In this document: piece after piece, positions 1 through 5,837 of the stretch
Layout: the number at the start of each line of letters is the position of its first letter
Position numbering within the stretch: position 1 is the first letter of the stretch
Assembly: GCA_947461985.1 (NCBI GenBank)
Contig: CANHNT010000090.1
Location: forward strand, 1-7,616
From: Bacteroidota bacterium
GTDB lineage: Bacteria; Bacteroidota; Bacteroidia; Chitinophagales; Chitinophagaceae
Reading direction: 5' to 3'
DNA: 7,616 nucleotides
Made by a program: the position numbers and the translations under genes
Notes under the pieces: model-generated
Database searches by the model: none
Told to the model about the DNA's origin: nothing
The model's input: only the letters and a program-made list of their open reading frames with translations

Positions 1-1
1 A

Positions 2-388
2 AAATTGGTTGAGGATTATTTAGATTTAGAAAAAATTAGATTTGAAGAAAGACTCCATTTTAGCAAACAAATTGAGGAAAATACCCTGCATGTTAAAGTA
101 CCAACTATGATGTTGCAAACTTTGGTTGAGAACGCCATAAAACACGGCATTTCAATGTTAGCTGAAGGGGGTGAAATTATTATTGAATCATTTGTAGAAA
201 AAGAAAATGTAATTATACAAATTAAAAATACAGGCAATTTAAAAACTATAAAAACGAAAGATAATAGTTTAGGGTTTGGTTTACATGCTAGCCGACAAAG
301 ACTGCATTATTTATATAATAATAAAGCGGAACTTAGCATTTGTGAAAAAAACAATTGGGTGATACTAACAATAAAAATTCCTCATTAA
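2..388 (+). CDS. LytS/YehU-type sensor histidine kinase, C-terminal ATPase part (5' end outside the window)
   Basis: This is the 3' end of a histidine kinase that would autophosphorylate and pass phosphate to the response regulator next door. The frame is open back to the window edge, so the TTG at 5 is not taken as the start. The remaining ~128 residues begin in the region after the phospho-accepting His (RFEERL segment, typical of the LytS family). They then show the N-box of a GHKL ATPase (LVENAIKHG, nt ~122-148) and a glycine-rich ATP-lid motif (GFGL, nt ~272-283) before a short beta-rich end. The membrane-spanning sensor part and the catalytic His are missing because of the window edge. 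The stop is 11 nt before the LytTR regulator, so the two are almost certainly cotranscribed. What is sensed cannot be told from this fragment. Confidence 0.9.
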   Translation, partial: KLVEDYLDLEKIRFEERLHFSKQIEENTLHVKVPTMMLQTLVENAIKHGISMLAEGGEIIIESFVEKENVIIQIKNTGNLKTIKTKDNSLGFGLHASRQRLHYLYNNKAELSICEKNNWVILTIKIPH

Positions 389-399
389 ATTAATTATTT

Positions 400-1119
400 A
401 TGATCAAAACAATCATTGTAGATGACGAAAGATTGGCTCGAAATGAGTTGAAAAAAATCTTAAAAGACTTTCCAGAAATTGATGTTATTGAAGAAGCTAT
501 TAACGTAGCCGATGCTAAAGAAAAAATAGAAGCATTACAACCTCAACTTGTTTTTTTAGACATACAAATGCCAGGTGATAAAACGGGTTTTGATTTGTTG
601 AATGAACTTGAATATTTGCCTAAAGTTGTTTTTACAACTGCTTATAACGAATTTGCTATTAAGGCATTTGATTTTAATGCGTTAGATTATTTATTAAAAC
701 CTATTGATGCAAGGCGTTTAGCTGAAGCTATTCAAAAAGTAAAAAAGGGGATTGAACAAGATCATCAAATTCAAAAAAATGTGTTGGGAAAAGATGATCA
801 AGTATTTGTAAAAGATGGTGAGCGTTGCTGGTTTGTAAAATTAAACGAAGTTCGTTTGTTTGAAAGTGTAGGCAATTATGCAAAAGTTTTTTTTGGGACC
901 AATAAACCCTTGATATTAAAATCGCTTAACTCATTGGAAGAGCGCTTAGATGAAAAAGTATTTTTTAGAGCCAATCGAAAACATATCATTAATCTACAAA
1001 AAATTGCTAAAATTGATAGCCTTTTTAATGGTGGATTAAAAGTAACATTGGATGGTGGAGAAGAAATTGAAATTTCTCGTCGTCAGGCTGTAAAATTTAG
1101 AGATACAATGAGCTTGTAA
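400..1119 (+). CDS. LytTR-family response regulator (REC + LytTR DNA-binding domain)
   Basis: A cytoplasmic two-component transcription regulator of 239 aa, the usual length for the family. Residues ~3-118 are a receiver domain: acidic pair D8/D9, phospho-acceptor D54 in FLDIQMPG, switch T79/T80 and invariant K100 in the LLKP motif. Residues ~133-238 are a LytTR domain, with the typical FESVGNYAKV and FFRANRKHIINL segments, which binds direct-repeat DNA sites. It follows the kinase gene by 11 nt, making a cognate pair. All receiver residues needed for phosphorylation are present, so it should be a working regulator. Its targets are unknown, and I could not find a clear LytTR direct-repeat site in the flanking DNA. 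In Bacteroidota such pairs are numerous and functionally diverse, so no specific role is inferred. Confidence 0.95.
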   Translation: MIKTIIVDDERLARNELKKILKDFPEIDVIEEAINVADAKEKIEALQPQLVFLDIQMPGDKTGFDLLNELEYLPKVVFTTAYNEFAIKAFDFNALDYLLKPIDARRLAEAIQKVKKGIEQDHQIQKNVLGKDDQVFVKDGERCWFVKLNEVRLFESVGNYAKVFFGTNKPLILKSLNSLEERLDEKVFFRANRKHIINLQKIAKIDSLFNGGLKVTLDGGEEIEISRRQAVKFRDTMSL

Positions 1120-1127
1120 TTTTTTTT
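1104..1127 (+). terminator. weak candidate intrinsic terminator overlapping the regulator's stop codon
   Basis: A 5-bp stem, TACAA (1104-1108) with TTGTA (1114-1118), encloses a 5-nt loop and is followed at once by a run of eight T (1120-1127). The stem is short and has only one G-C pair, so it may be chance; the T-run position after the stop is what supports it. Confidence 0.3.
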
Positions 1128-1388
1128 ATTTAGTATAAGATTTGTTCAATTTATTGTAAGTAACAGCATTGTCTTTATTAAAGAAACTCCAGCTAATTTG
1201 GCATTCCTGCATGATTCGCTAGTAAAAGTAGTTGAATACCTTTTATTAATAAAAAGAGTTGTCAAGTAGAACTTTACTTATAATTTCTAGATTTAGGTAA
1301 CAAATCAAGACATATTTTCATTAATAAAATTTTATACAAATAAAAAAAATAATAATAATTGTACATTCGTATTCTTAAAATTAAATGA
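1120..1388. other. 269-bp intergenic region, no gene seen
   Basis: This lies between the LytTR regulator and the aminopeptidase. I find no reading frame of credible length or composition on either strand and no RNA gene structure. It holds the T-run after the regulator, a low-complexity 14-bp palindrome TTTTATTAATAAAA (1241-1254) that an AT-rich genome could produce by chance, and a candidate promoter box near its right end. Confidence 0.6.
1362..1369 (+). promoter_or_regulatory. candidate -7 box of the aminopeptidase gene
   Basis: TACATTCG matches the Bacteroidota -7 consensus TAnnTTTG at all but one defined base. It ends 19 nt before the ATG at 1389, the same distance class as the boxes before thiL (18), the first EGF gene (18) and paaA (20). 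No convincing -33 TTG/TTTG lies at the expected distance, so the call stays tentative. Confidence 0.4.
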
Positions 1389-2678
1389 ATGAAATATTTA
1401 TCGTTAGATTCCAAAATATTTACCCAAAATAGAGCCCGTTTCATTAAAAAAATGAAACCAAATTCAATTGCTATTTTTCCTGCAAATCCTATTTTGCCAG
1501 AAAATAGCGATGCGCAATATCATCTTAAACAAAATTCAGATATTATTTGGTTGAGTGGAATTGTGCAAGAAAAAACAATGGTTGTTTTATATCCAGATAA
1601 TTTTGACAAAATATATAAAGAGGTTTTAGTTATCCTTCGTCCAAATGAAACTTTGGTAAAATGGGAAGGGCATAAATTAAGCAAGGAACAAGCAACCCAA
1701 ATTTCAGGCATAAAAACGGTTATTTATTTAGATCAATTGGATGCGTTGTTACACAGTTGGATTCATCATGCTGAAACGATTTACTTAGATAGCAATGAGA
1801 ATGATAGAACCGATTTAAGTTTGCCTAGAATGGATTTGTTATATGTAAAAGAGATCATGAATAATTACCCTTTACATAAATACGACCGAGCCGCTTTACT
1901 TATGAAAGAACTTCGGGCTATAAAAACAAAAGAAGAAATTGTGGTGATGCAAGAAGCTGTGAATATTACATTAAAAGCATTTTTGAGAGTTTGTAAATTC
2001 ATGAAACCAGGTGTTTATGAACATGAAATTGAAGCAGAAGTTACACACGAGTTTTTGCGTAATCGTGCCACTCGTCATGCCTATGGGTGCATTATTGCCA
2101 GTGGTGACAATGCTCGTATTTTGCATTATGTAGACAACAACCAAGCTTGTAAAAATGGGGAATTAATTTTAATGGATTTTGGTGCTGAATATGGCAACTA
2201 TTGTGCTGATATGACGAGAACGATTCCTGTAAATGGCAAGTTTACTAAACGTCAAAAAGAAATTTATGATGCTTGTTTAAATGTACATAATTATGCAAAA
2301 AAATTATTAAAACCTGGCACAACTTGGTTAGAAATAACGGCAAAAGCAGAAGATGAAATGAACAAACAATTACTGGCTATTGGTTTATTAACTAAAGAAG
2401 AAATTAAAAATCAAAACCCAGCCAATAAAGCTTGTCGTAAATATTTTTATCATGGTTTAGGGCATCATTTAGGAATAGATGTGCACGACATTGGCACAAG
2501 AAACACTCCTATAAAAGAAGGCATGGTTTTTACCATAGAACCAGGTATTTATGTTGAGCAGGAAAATATTGGAATTCGAATTGAAAACAATTTATGGGTA
2601 ACTAAAACTGGTTGTGTAGATTTATTTAAGAACTTTCCTATCACAACAGATGAGATAGAAAAAGCAATGAAAAAATAA
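1389..2678 (+). CDS. pepP: Xaa-Pro aminopeptidase (aminopeptidase P, M24B metallopeptidase)
   Basis: Removes the N-terminal residue from peptides with proline in second position; expected to be cytoplasmic, as no signal peptide is visible. At 429 aa it has the family's usual length. Residues ~8-150 are the aminopeptidase P N-terminal domain. Residues ~177-410 are the pita-bread catalytic domain with a complete dinuclear metal site: D263 (LMDFGAEY), D274 (ADMTRT), H359 (HGLGHHLG), E384 (IEPGIY) and E399 (RIEN). Accessory histidines are H246 (LHYVDNN) and H366 (DVHD). The start is the ATG at 1389; an overlapping ATG at 1385 is out of frame. It has 269 bp of DNA in front and a hairpin terminator behind, so it is probably transcribed alone. 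All ligands are intact, so it should be active; metal preference (usually Mn) is from the family, not the sequence. Confidence 0.95.
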   Translation: MKYLSLDSKIFTQNRARFIKKMKPNSIAIFPANPILPENSDAQYHLKQNSDIIWLSGIVQEKTMVVLYPDNFDKIYKEVLVILRPNETLVKWEGHKLSKEQATQISGIKTVIYLDQLDALLHSWIHHAETIYLDSNENDRTDLSLPRMDLLYVKEIMNNYPLHKYDRAALLMKELRAIKTKEEIVVMQEAVNITLKAFLRVCKFMKPGVYEHEIEAEVTHEFLRNRATRHAYGCIIASGDNARILHYVDNNQACKNGELILMDFGAEYGNYCADMTRTIPVNGKFTKRQKEIYDACLNVHNYAKKLLKPGTTWLEITAKAEDEMNKQLLAIGLLTKEEIKNQNPANKACRKYFYHGLGHHLGIDVHDIGTRNTPIKEGMVFTIEPGIYVEQENIGIRIENNLWVTKTGCVDLFKNFPITTDEIEKAMKK

Positions 2679-2706
2679 ATTTTAGACAATAAAAAAAATA
2701 CATTTT

Positions 2707-2744
2707 AAAAGAGCAAATGAGGTTATTCTTGTTTGCTCTTTTTT
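2707..2744 (+). terminator. intrinsic terminator of the aminopeptidase gene
   Basis: An 11-bp perfect stem, AAAAGAGCAAA (2707-2717) with TTTGCTCTTTT (2732-2742), has a 14-nt loop and a T-run (2739-2744) on the plus strand. It lies about 30 nt after the aminopeptidase stop. The A-rich left arm means it could also act on the minus strand, but the next hairpin serves paaA better. Confidence 0.8.
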
Positions 2745-2755
2745 ATTACAAAAAT

Positions 2756-2785
2756 AAAAAAACCGACTCTTGAGAATCGGTTTTT
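2756..2785 (-). terminator. intrinsic terminator of paaA
   Basis: The stem AAAAACCGA (2757-2765) pairs with TCGGTTTTT (2777-2785). The inner part continues after one C/A mismatch to a TTGA tetraloop. Read on the minus strand it ends in TCGG followed by seven T and a further T-rich stretch. It begins 8 nt beyond the paaA stop, which fits termination of that gene; it may work in both directions between these convergent genes. Confidence 0.8.
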
Positions 2786-2793
2786 AACTATTT

Positions 2794-3729
2794 TTAGGCA
2801 ACTTTACGTTTTCTTTTTTCAGCATTAGCGGTAGCAGCATCTCTTACCCAAGCTCCATTTTCATAGGCTTTTACACGAGCACGAAGACGTTGTTTATTGC
2901 ATGGTCCATTGCCTTTTACTACATTCCAAAACTCATCCCATGGAATGGTTCCAAAATCATAATGCCCACGTTCTTCATTCCATTTTAAATCGGGGTCAGG
3001 AAGGGTAACTCCTAAAATTCTTGCTTGGTCAACAGTTGCATCCACAAATCGTTGGCGCAACTCATCATTTGATTGGCGTTTAATTTTCCAAAGCATGCTT
3101 TTTTCAGAATTCGTACTTTCAGAATCAGATGGGCCAAACATCATAATAGAAGGCCACCACCAACGATCTACCGCATCTTGTAGCATCGCTTTTTGTTCTT
3201 CAGTGCCTTTGCTTAATGCCAATAATGATTCATATCCTTGACGTTGATGAAAACTTTCTTCCTTGCATATTTTTACCATTGCTCGAGCATAAGGGCCATA
3301 AGAAGTTCTGCAAAGCATTACTTGATTCATGATAGCAGCTCCATCGACCAACCAACCCACTGCGCCAATATCAGCCCAAGTGAGTGTTGGATAATTAAAA
3401 ATACTGGAATATTTCGCTTTGCCAGAGTTTAATTGTTCGTTTAGTTCCGCTCTTGTAATACCTAATGTTTCGGCTGCAGAATAAAGATATAAGCCATGAC
3501 CAGCTTCATCTTGAACTTTCGCTAATAAAATTAATTTACGACGTAAATTAGGAGCACGAGTAATCCAGTTTCCTTCAGGTAACATGCCTACAATTTCACT
3601 GTGTGCGTGTTGCGATATTTGTCGAATGAGCGTTTTTCGATACTCTTCAGGCATCCAATCACGCGCTTCAATTTTTGTTTCGGCATCTACTCGTTGCTGA
3701 AAATTCTGTTCTAACTGTTCTTGCGTCAT
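2794..3729 (-). CDS. paaA: 1,2-phenylacetyl-CoA epoxidase, catalytic subunit PaaA
   Basis: Catalytic subunit of the bacterial multicomponent monooxygenase that epoxidises the ring of phenylacetyl-CoA, the committing step of aerobic phenylacetate degradation. The 311-aa protein is of normal length and is a helical ferritin-like diiron protein. Ligand motifs are in place: E45 (SEIVGMLPEGNW), E75 and H78 (DEAGH), D129 (LVDG), and E158 and H161 (KEESFH). The conserved WWWPSIMMFGP and DPDLKWNEERGHYDFG segments are also present. The tail from ~295 is Ala/Lys/Arg-rich. In the known system PaaA works with PaaC (structural), PaaB and the reductase PaaE, with PaaD aiding iron-sulfur assembly. None of these is adjacent here: downstream is a convergent peptidase and upstream a beta-lactamase-like gene. 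The start at 3729 fits a -7 box 20 nt upstream. Confidence 0.95.
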   Translation of the reverse strand: MTQEQLEQNFQQRVDAETKIEARDWMPEEYRKTLIRQISQHAHSEIVGMLPEGNWITRAPNLRRKLILLAKVQDEAGHGLYLYSAAETLGITRAELNEQLNSGKAKYSSIFNYPTLTWADIGAVGWLVDGAAIMNQVMLCRTSYGPYARAMVKICKEESFHQRQGYESLLALSKGTEEQKAMLQDAVDRWWWPSIMMFGPSDSESTNSEKSMLWKIKRQSNDELRQRFVDATVDQARILGVTLPDPDLKWNEERGHYDFGTIPWDEFWNVVKGNGPCNKQRLRARVKAYENGAWVRDAATANAEKRKRKVA

Positions 3730-3749
3730 AAAAAATGATTTTTATTGTA

Positions 3750-3757
3750 CAAATGTA
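3750..3757 (-). promoter_or_regulatory. candidate -7 box of paaA
   Basis: On the minus strand this reads TACATTTG, a full match to the Bacteroidota -7 consensus TAnnTTTG, ending 20 nt before the paaA ATG. No clear -33 TTG/TTTG is visible about 19-20 bp further upstream. It suggests that paaA can be transcribed independently of the beta-lactamase-like gene, across a 115-bp gap. Confidence 0.55.
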
Positions 3758-3844
3758 ATAAATGTTTTTTCTGTTTATTGATATTAGGTATCTATTTTAG
3801 TTATGTAAGATAATTACAAAACATTTTTCTTACCAATTGACCAA

Positions 3845-4687
3845 CTATTTTAAAATCTGTCTTTCCTTTAAAATATCTTTTAAAATTTCAATGCGTTTTT
3901 CTCTTGAAGCAAGTGAATCTGTTGCTGTTTCATAATTCATCGCAAAAAAGTAAGGTCGGCTATTGGTTTCTTCTTTTTTGGTTACCACGCCTTTTAAAGT
4001 TTCTTTACGTTCTATAAATCCTATCAACCAAACTAAAGATTGATTACCATTCATTTTCGTTCCTGTTTTAAAATAAAGTTTATAATCTGTAGTTTCTTCT
4101 TGTAAAAGCATGTTACGCACAATTCGTTGGCTTCGTTGTGACATAGGTAGTTTGTCGAAATACAATTTTTTCATAAAGCCAACTTGCTCATCAGGAGTAA
4201 TTAACAAGGTATCATTTACCCAACAATTTTCAACATCTTGTCCTATTCGTTTATTGCCATAACGAATGGTGTCGAGCCATTTTTGTATTTCAACTGTGCC
4301 AATTTTTTTTGCTAATTCTTTAAAATAGGGTTCACTGCTCACTGTTAGTGCTTCACGCATGTTCATGTCTTTATCCCAAGCTGGATTTCCTGTTGGTATT
4401 TTATTCCAAGGAATCATCAAGTTTTCGTCTAAAGCAACGTTAGATTCTAAAGCGACTAAGGATAGAAATACTTTAAATGTAGAAGCTGGAGACATTCTTC
4501 TACTGCATCGATTTAAATTATAAATAAAAGCTTGATCATGCGTGTTGTCGATCATTTCAAAACAAGCCGAATCAATTCCATGTTTTTTATAAATATCACC
4601 CCATTGGTTTTGGGTTAAAATGTTATCTCTGCTGCAAGAAGAGAATAAAAGAATTGCGATTATAAATAAAAAGAAATTGTTTTTCAT
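3845..4687 (-). CDS. class D (OXA-like) beta-lactamase family lipoprotein with altered S-x-V motif
   Basis: A serine beta-lactamase-fold protein of 280 aa, predicted to be exported and lipid-anchored. The start is the ATG at 4687: residues 1-18 form a lipoprotein signal (MKNN, hydrophobic stretch, FSSC with C18 lipidated). The longer open frame back to 4774 only translates an upstream repeat. Class D landmarks in order: S69-T-F-K72 (nucleophile and the lysine normally carbamylated), S117-S-E119 at the S-x-V position, Y143-G-N145, W156 (the tryptophan that contacts the carboxylysine in OXA enzymes), K207-T-G209, and W220-L-I-G223. Glu for Val at 119 is unusual and lies near the carbamylated lysine in family structures. 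It may hydrolyse beta-lactams or may be a relative with weak or other activity; no resistance phenotype should be read from sequence alone. No blaI/blaR-type regulator is beside it. Confidence 0.88.
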   Translation of the reverse strand: MKNNFFLFIIAILLFSSCSRDNILTQNQWGDIYKKHGIDSACFEMIDNTHDQAFIYNLNRCSRRMSPASTFKVFLSLVALESNVALDENLMIPWNKIPTGNPAWDKDMNMREALTVSSEPYFKELAKKIGTVEIQKWLDTIRYGNKRIGQDVENCWVNDTLLITPDEQVGFMKKLYFDKLPMSQRSQRIVRNMLLQEETTDYKLYFKTGTKMNGNQSLVWLIGFIERKETLKGVVTKKEETNSRPYFFAMNYETATDSLASREKRIEILKDILKERQILK

Positions 4688-4691
4688 GGTG

Positions 4692-4699
4692 CAAAAATA
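4692..4699 (-). promoter_or_regulatory. candidate -7 box abutting the beta-lactamase-like start codon
   Basis: On the minus strand this reads TATTTTTG, a full match to TAnnTTTG, but only 4 nt separate it from the ATG at 4687. If real, the mRNA would be leaderless or nearly so. The start codon cannot be moved far downstream because the signal peptide begins there. No -33 element is evident; the region upstream is the heptad repeat. Confidence 0.4.
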
Positions 4700-4744
4700 A
4701 TGGTTAATGTTTAATGATGAATGTTTAATGTTTAATAGTGAATA
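4696..4744. repeat. degenerate 7-bp tandem repeat, about seven units (consensus TTTAATG)
   Basis: Read on the plus strand in steps of 7 from 4696, all seven units carry AAT at positions 4-6, or a close variant, with TTTAATG exact at 4710-4716 and 4724-4730. It lies directly upstream of the beta-lactamase-like gene and overlaps its -7 box. A matching array in the same register precedes the glycosyltransferase gene. Translated, it gives the repetitive LNIKHSSLNINH stretch, which explains the false N-terminal extension of the gene below. Confidence 0.7.
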
Positions 4745-4801
4745 GAAAAGCTCCATGCAAGTTAAATTGCCCAAAGTGCAGCCCGACTATATTTTTAGCA
4801 T

Positions 4802-5674
4802 TTAAACAATTTTATAATTTTTGTAATTTAAATCTATGCCAAACCATTTTAGCAAAAAAGCTTTAAAGTAATCTTTAATTTTTCGTTTGTTAAATGAAAT
4901 ATCATGTTCAAATTTCCATGATTTTTGCTCAATTCGTGGATGCATAATTAATGGATGGGTTCCCTTAAACGTTGCCAACTCCGAAATGTGGCTTTCATAA
5001 TCGAATTCATCCGTTTTTACTACATTTTGTTCAACCCACTCATCATCATGCCACAATTTTTGAAACGTTTGTTGCTTTTCTTGCATTGCTTTAGGCTCTT
5101 TTACCCAGCCATAATGATACACATAAGCATCAATTAATTTTACATTTAGTTTTTCATTCGTGTTTTTTCTGAAACCTTGTGCATCTCGGTAAGAGTATAT
5201 TTTTTTATTGTTTTTAATGATTCTTATTTCATGTTTGTAAAAATTGGAAGAAACAACTACATAATCATACGAACCATAAAAATGTTGGTACTTAAACAAC
5301 AAGCCATCTACCTTGCTATCCTCTTTATATTTCAACATATTTTCTTTGATGGCAGCATGATATTTTTCGTGAATAACTTCATCGCCTTGAATGTAAAATG
5401 CCCAATCAGCATCTGTTGCAATGGCTTGAAAGGCTTTGTCGGTTTCAAGTGCTAAAACCTGGCCACCTGCTCGCTTTGTTTCGTCCCAAGTGGTTTCTAT
5501 AATTTTTATTTTATCAGGAGCAATGCTTTGTATAAGAGCCAACGTATCGTCATCCGACTTGCCAACAGCTACCACAAATTGGTCACACAAAGGTAAAATA
5601 GATTGTATGGCCTCCACAATAGGGTAATCGTATTTGATAGCATTTTTAATGAATGTGAAACCAGTAACTTTCAT
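4802..5674 (-). CDS. GT2-like (GT-A fold) glycosyltransferase
   Basis: A putative sugar transferase of 290 aa, probably cytoplasmic or peripheral to the membrane, using a nucleotide sugar. Residues 1-45 are the first beta-alpha unit of a GT-A fold (GFTFIKNAIKYDYPIVEAI, then FVVAVGKSDDDT, where the nucleotide would bind). Q96-G-D-E99 stands where GT2 enzymes carry the metal-binding DxD. HYGW (187-190) and a basic, aromatic C-terminus (from ~262, possible membrane contact) follow. No transmembrane segment or signal peptide is obvious. The ATG at 5674 gives the family-like MKVTGFTF start. It has no other envelope-polysaccharide genes beside it, so acceptor and product are unknown. A 114-bp gap with a repeat separates it from the beta-lactamase-like gene, and no clear terminator is seen after it. 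Confidence 0.82.
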   Translation of the reverse strand: MKVTGFTFIKNAIKYDYPIVEAIQSILPLCDQFVVAVGKSDDDTLALIQSIAPDKIKIIETTWDETKRAGGQVLALETDKAFQAIATDADWAFYIQGDEVIHEKYHAAIKENMLKYKEDSKVDGLLFKYQHFYGSYDYVVVSSNFYKHEIRIIKNNKKIYSYRDAQGFRKNTNEKLNVKLIDAYVYHYGWVKEPKAMQEKQQTFQKLWHDDEWVEQNVVKTDEFDYESHISELATFKGTHPLIMHPRIEQKSWKFEHDISFNKRKIKDYFKAFLLKWFGIDLNYKNYKIV

Positions 5675-5678
5675 GTTG

Positions 5679-5686
5679 CGAAATTA
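5679..5686 (-). promoter_or_regulatory. candidate -7 box abutting the glycosyltransferase start codon
   Basis: On the minus strand this reads TAATTTCG, one mismatch to TAnnTTTG, and lies 4 nt before the ATG. The placement is identical to the box before the beta-lactamase-like gene, and the junctions are alike (GCAACATG here, GCACCATG there). It has no evident -33 partner. Confidence 0.35.
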
Positions 5687-5717
5687 GTTTTTAGTGTTTA
5701 ATTTTTAATGATTAGTT
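5683..5717. repeat. degenerate 7-bp tandem repeat, about five units, upstream of the glycosyltransferase
   Basis: Read on the plus strand in steps of 7 from 5683, the units resemble TTTAATG or TTTAGTG, with an exact TTTAATG at 5704-5710. The array starts 11 nt from the start-codon triplet, exactly as the 4696-4744 array does before the beta-lactamase-like gene. Confidence 0.55.
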
Positions 5718-5761
5718 GAAAAAGATTCTAAAATGAATGTAAATTTTTGAAATATTATTTT

Positions 5762-5789
5762 ATGATTAGATGATCGCTCATTAAATCAT
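5762..5789. promoter_or_regulatory. imperfect inverted repeat in the divergent glycosyltransferase/thiL region
   Basis: The left arm ATGATTAGATGA (5762-5773) and right arm TCATTAAATCAT (5778-5789) pair at 10 of 12 positions around a 4-nt centre TCGC. The right arm runs into the TTG of the thiL -33 element. It could be an operator for a dimeric regulator; AT-rich chance similarity is also possible. Confidence 0.35.
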
Positions 5790-5819
5790 TGGCACATCAA
5801 CACAATAAATTTATCTTTG
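5789..5819 (+). promoter_or_regulatory. Bacteroidota-type promoter of thiL
   Basis: TTG (5789-5791), a 20-bp spacer, then TATCTTTG (5812-5819), a full match to the -7 consensus TAnnTTTG. The box ends 18 nt before the ATG at 5838. It is the best-formed promoter in the window. The expected transcript leader is too short for a thiamine pyrophosphate riboswitch. Confidence 0.7.
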
Positions 5820-5837
5820 CTTCAAATAAATATTTTC

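Noticed and set aside
1241..1254. 14-bp palindrome TTTTATTAATAAAA as an operator
   Set aside because: It is made only of A and T, is expected by chance in DNA this AT-rich, and lies more than 100 bp from the promoter candidate.
3238..3432. Plus-strand open frame inside paaA
   Set aside because: Antisense shadow of a strongly conserved gene.
4688..4774. 29-residue N-terminal extension of the beta-lactamase-like protein
   Set aside because: It is the translation of the heptad repeat, includes LNIKHSSLNINH, and would bury a clear lipoprotein signal peptide inside the protein.
4955..5627. Three plus-strand open frames across the glycosyltransferase gene (4955-5137, 5177-5455, 5436-5627)
   Set aside because: They are antisense shadows of a well-supported minus-strand gene, with no domain, promoter or plausible composition.
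5817..5837. TTG start for thiL
   Set aside because: The TTG is part of the -7 promoter box; ATG 5838 gives the family-like start.
5820..5837. Thiamine pyrophosphate riboswitch before thiL
   Set aside because: The expected leader is under about 20 nt and no THI-box-like sequence is present in the 163-bp gap.
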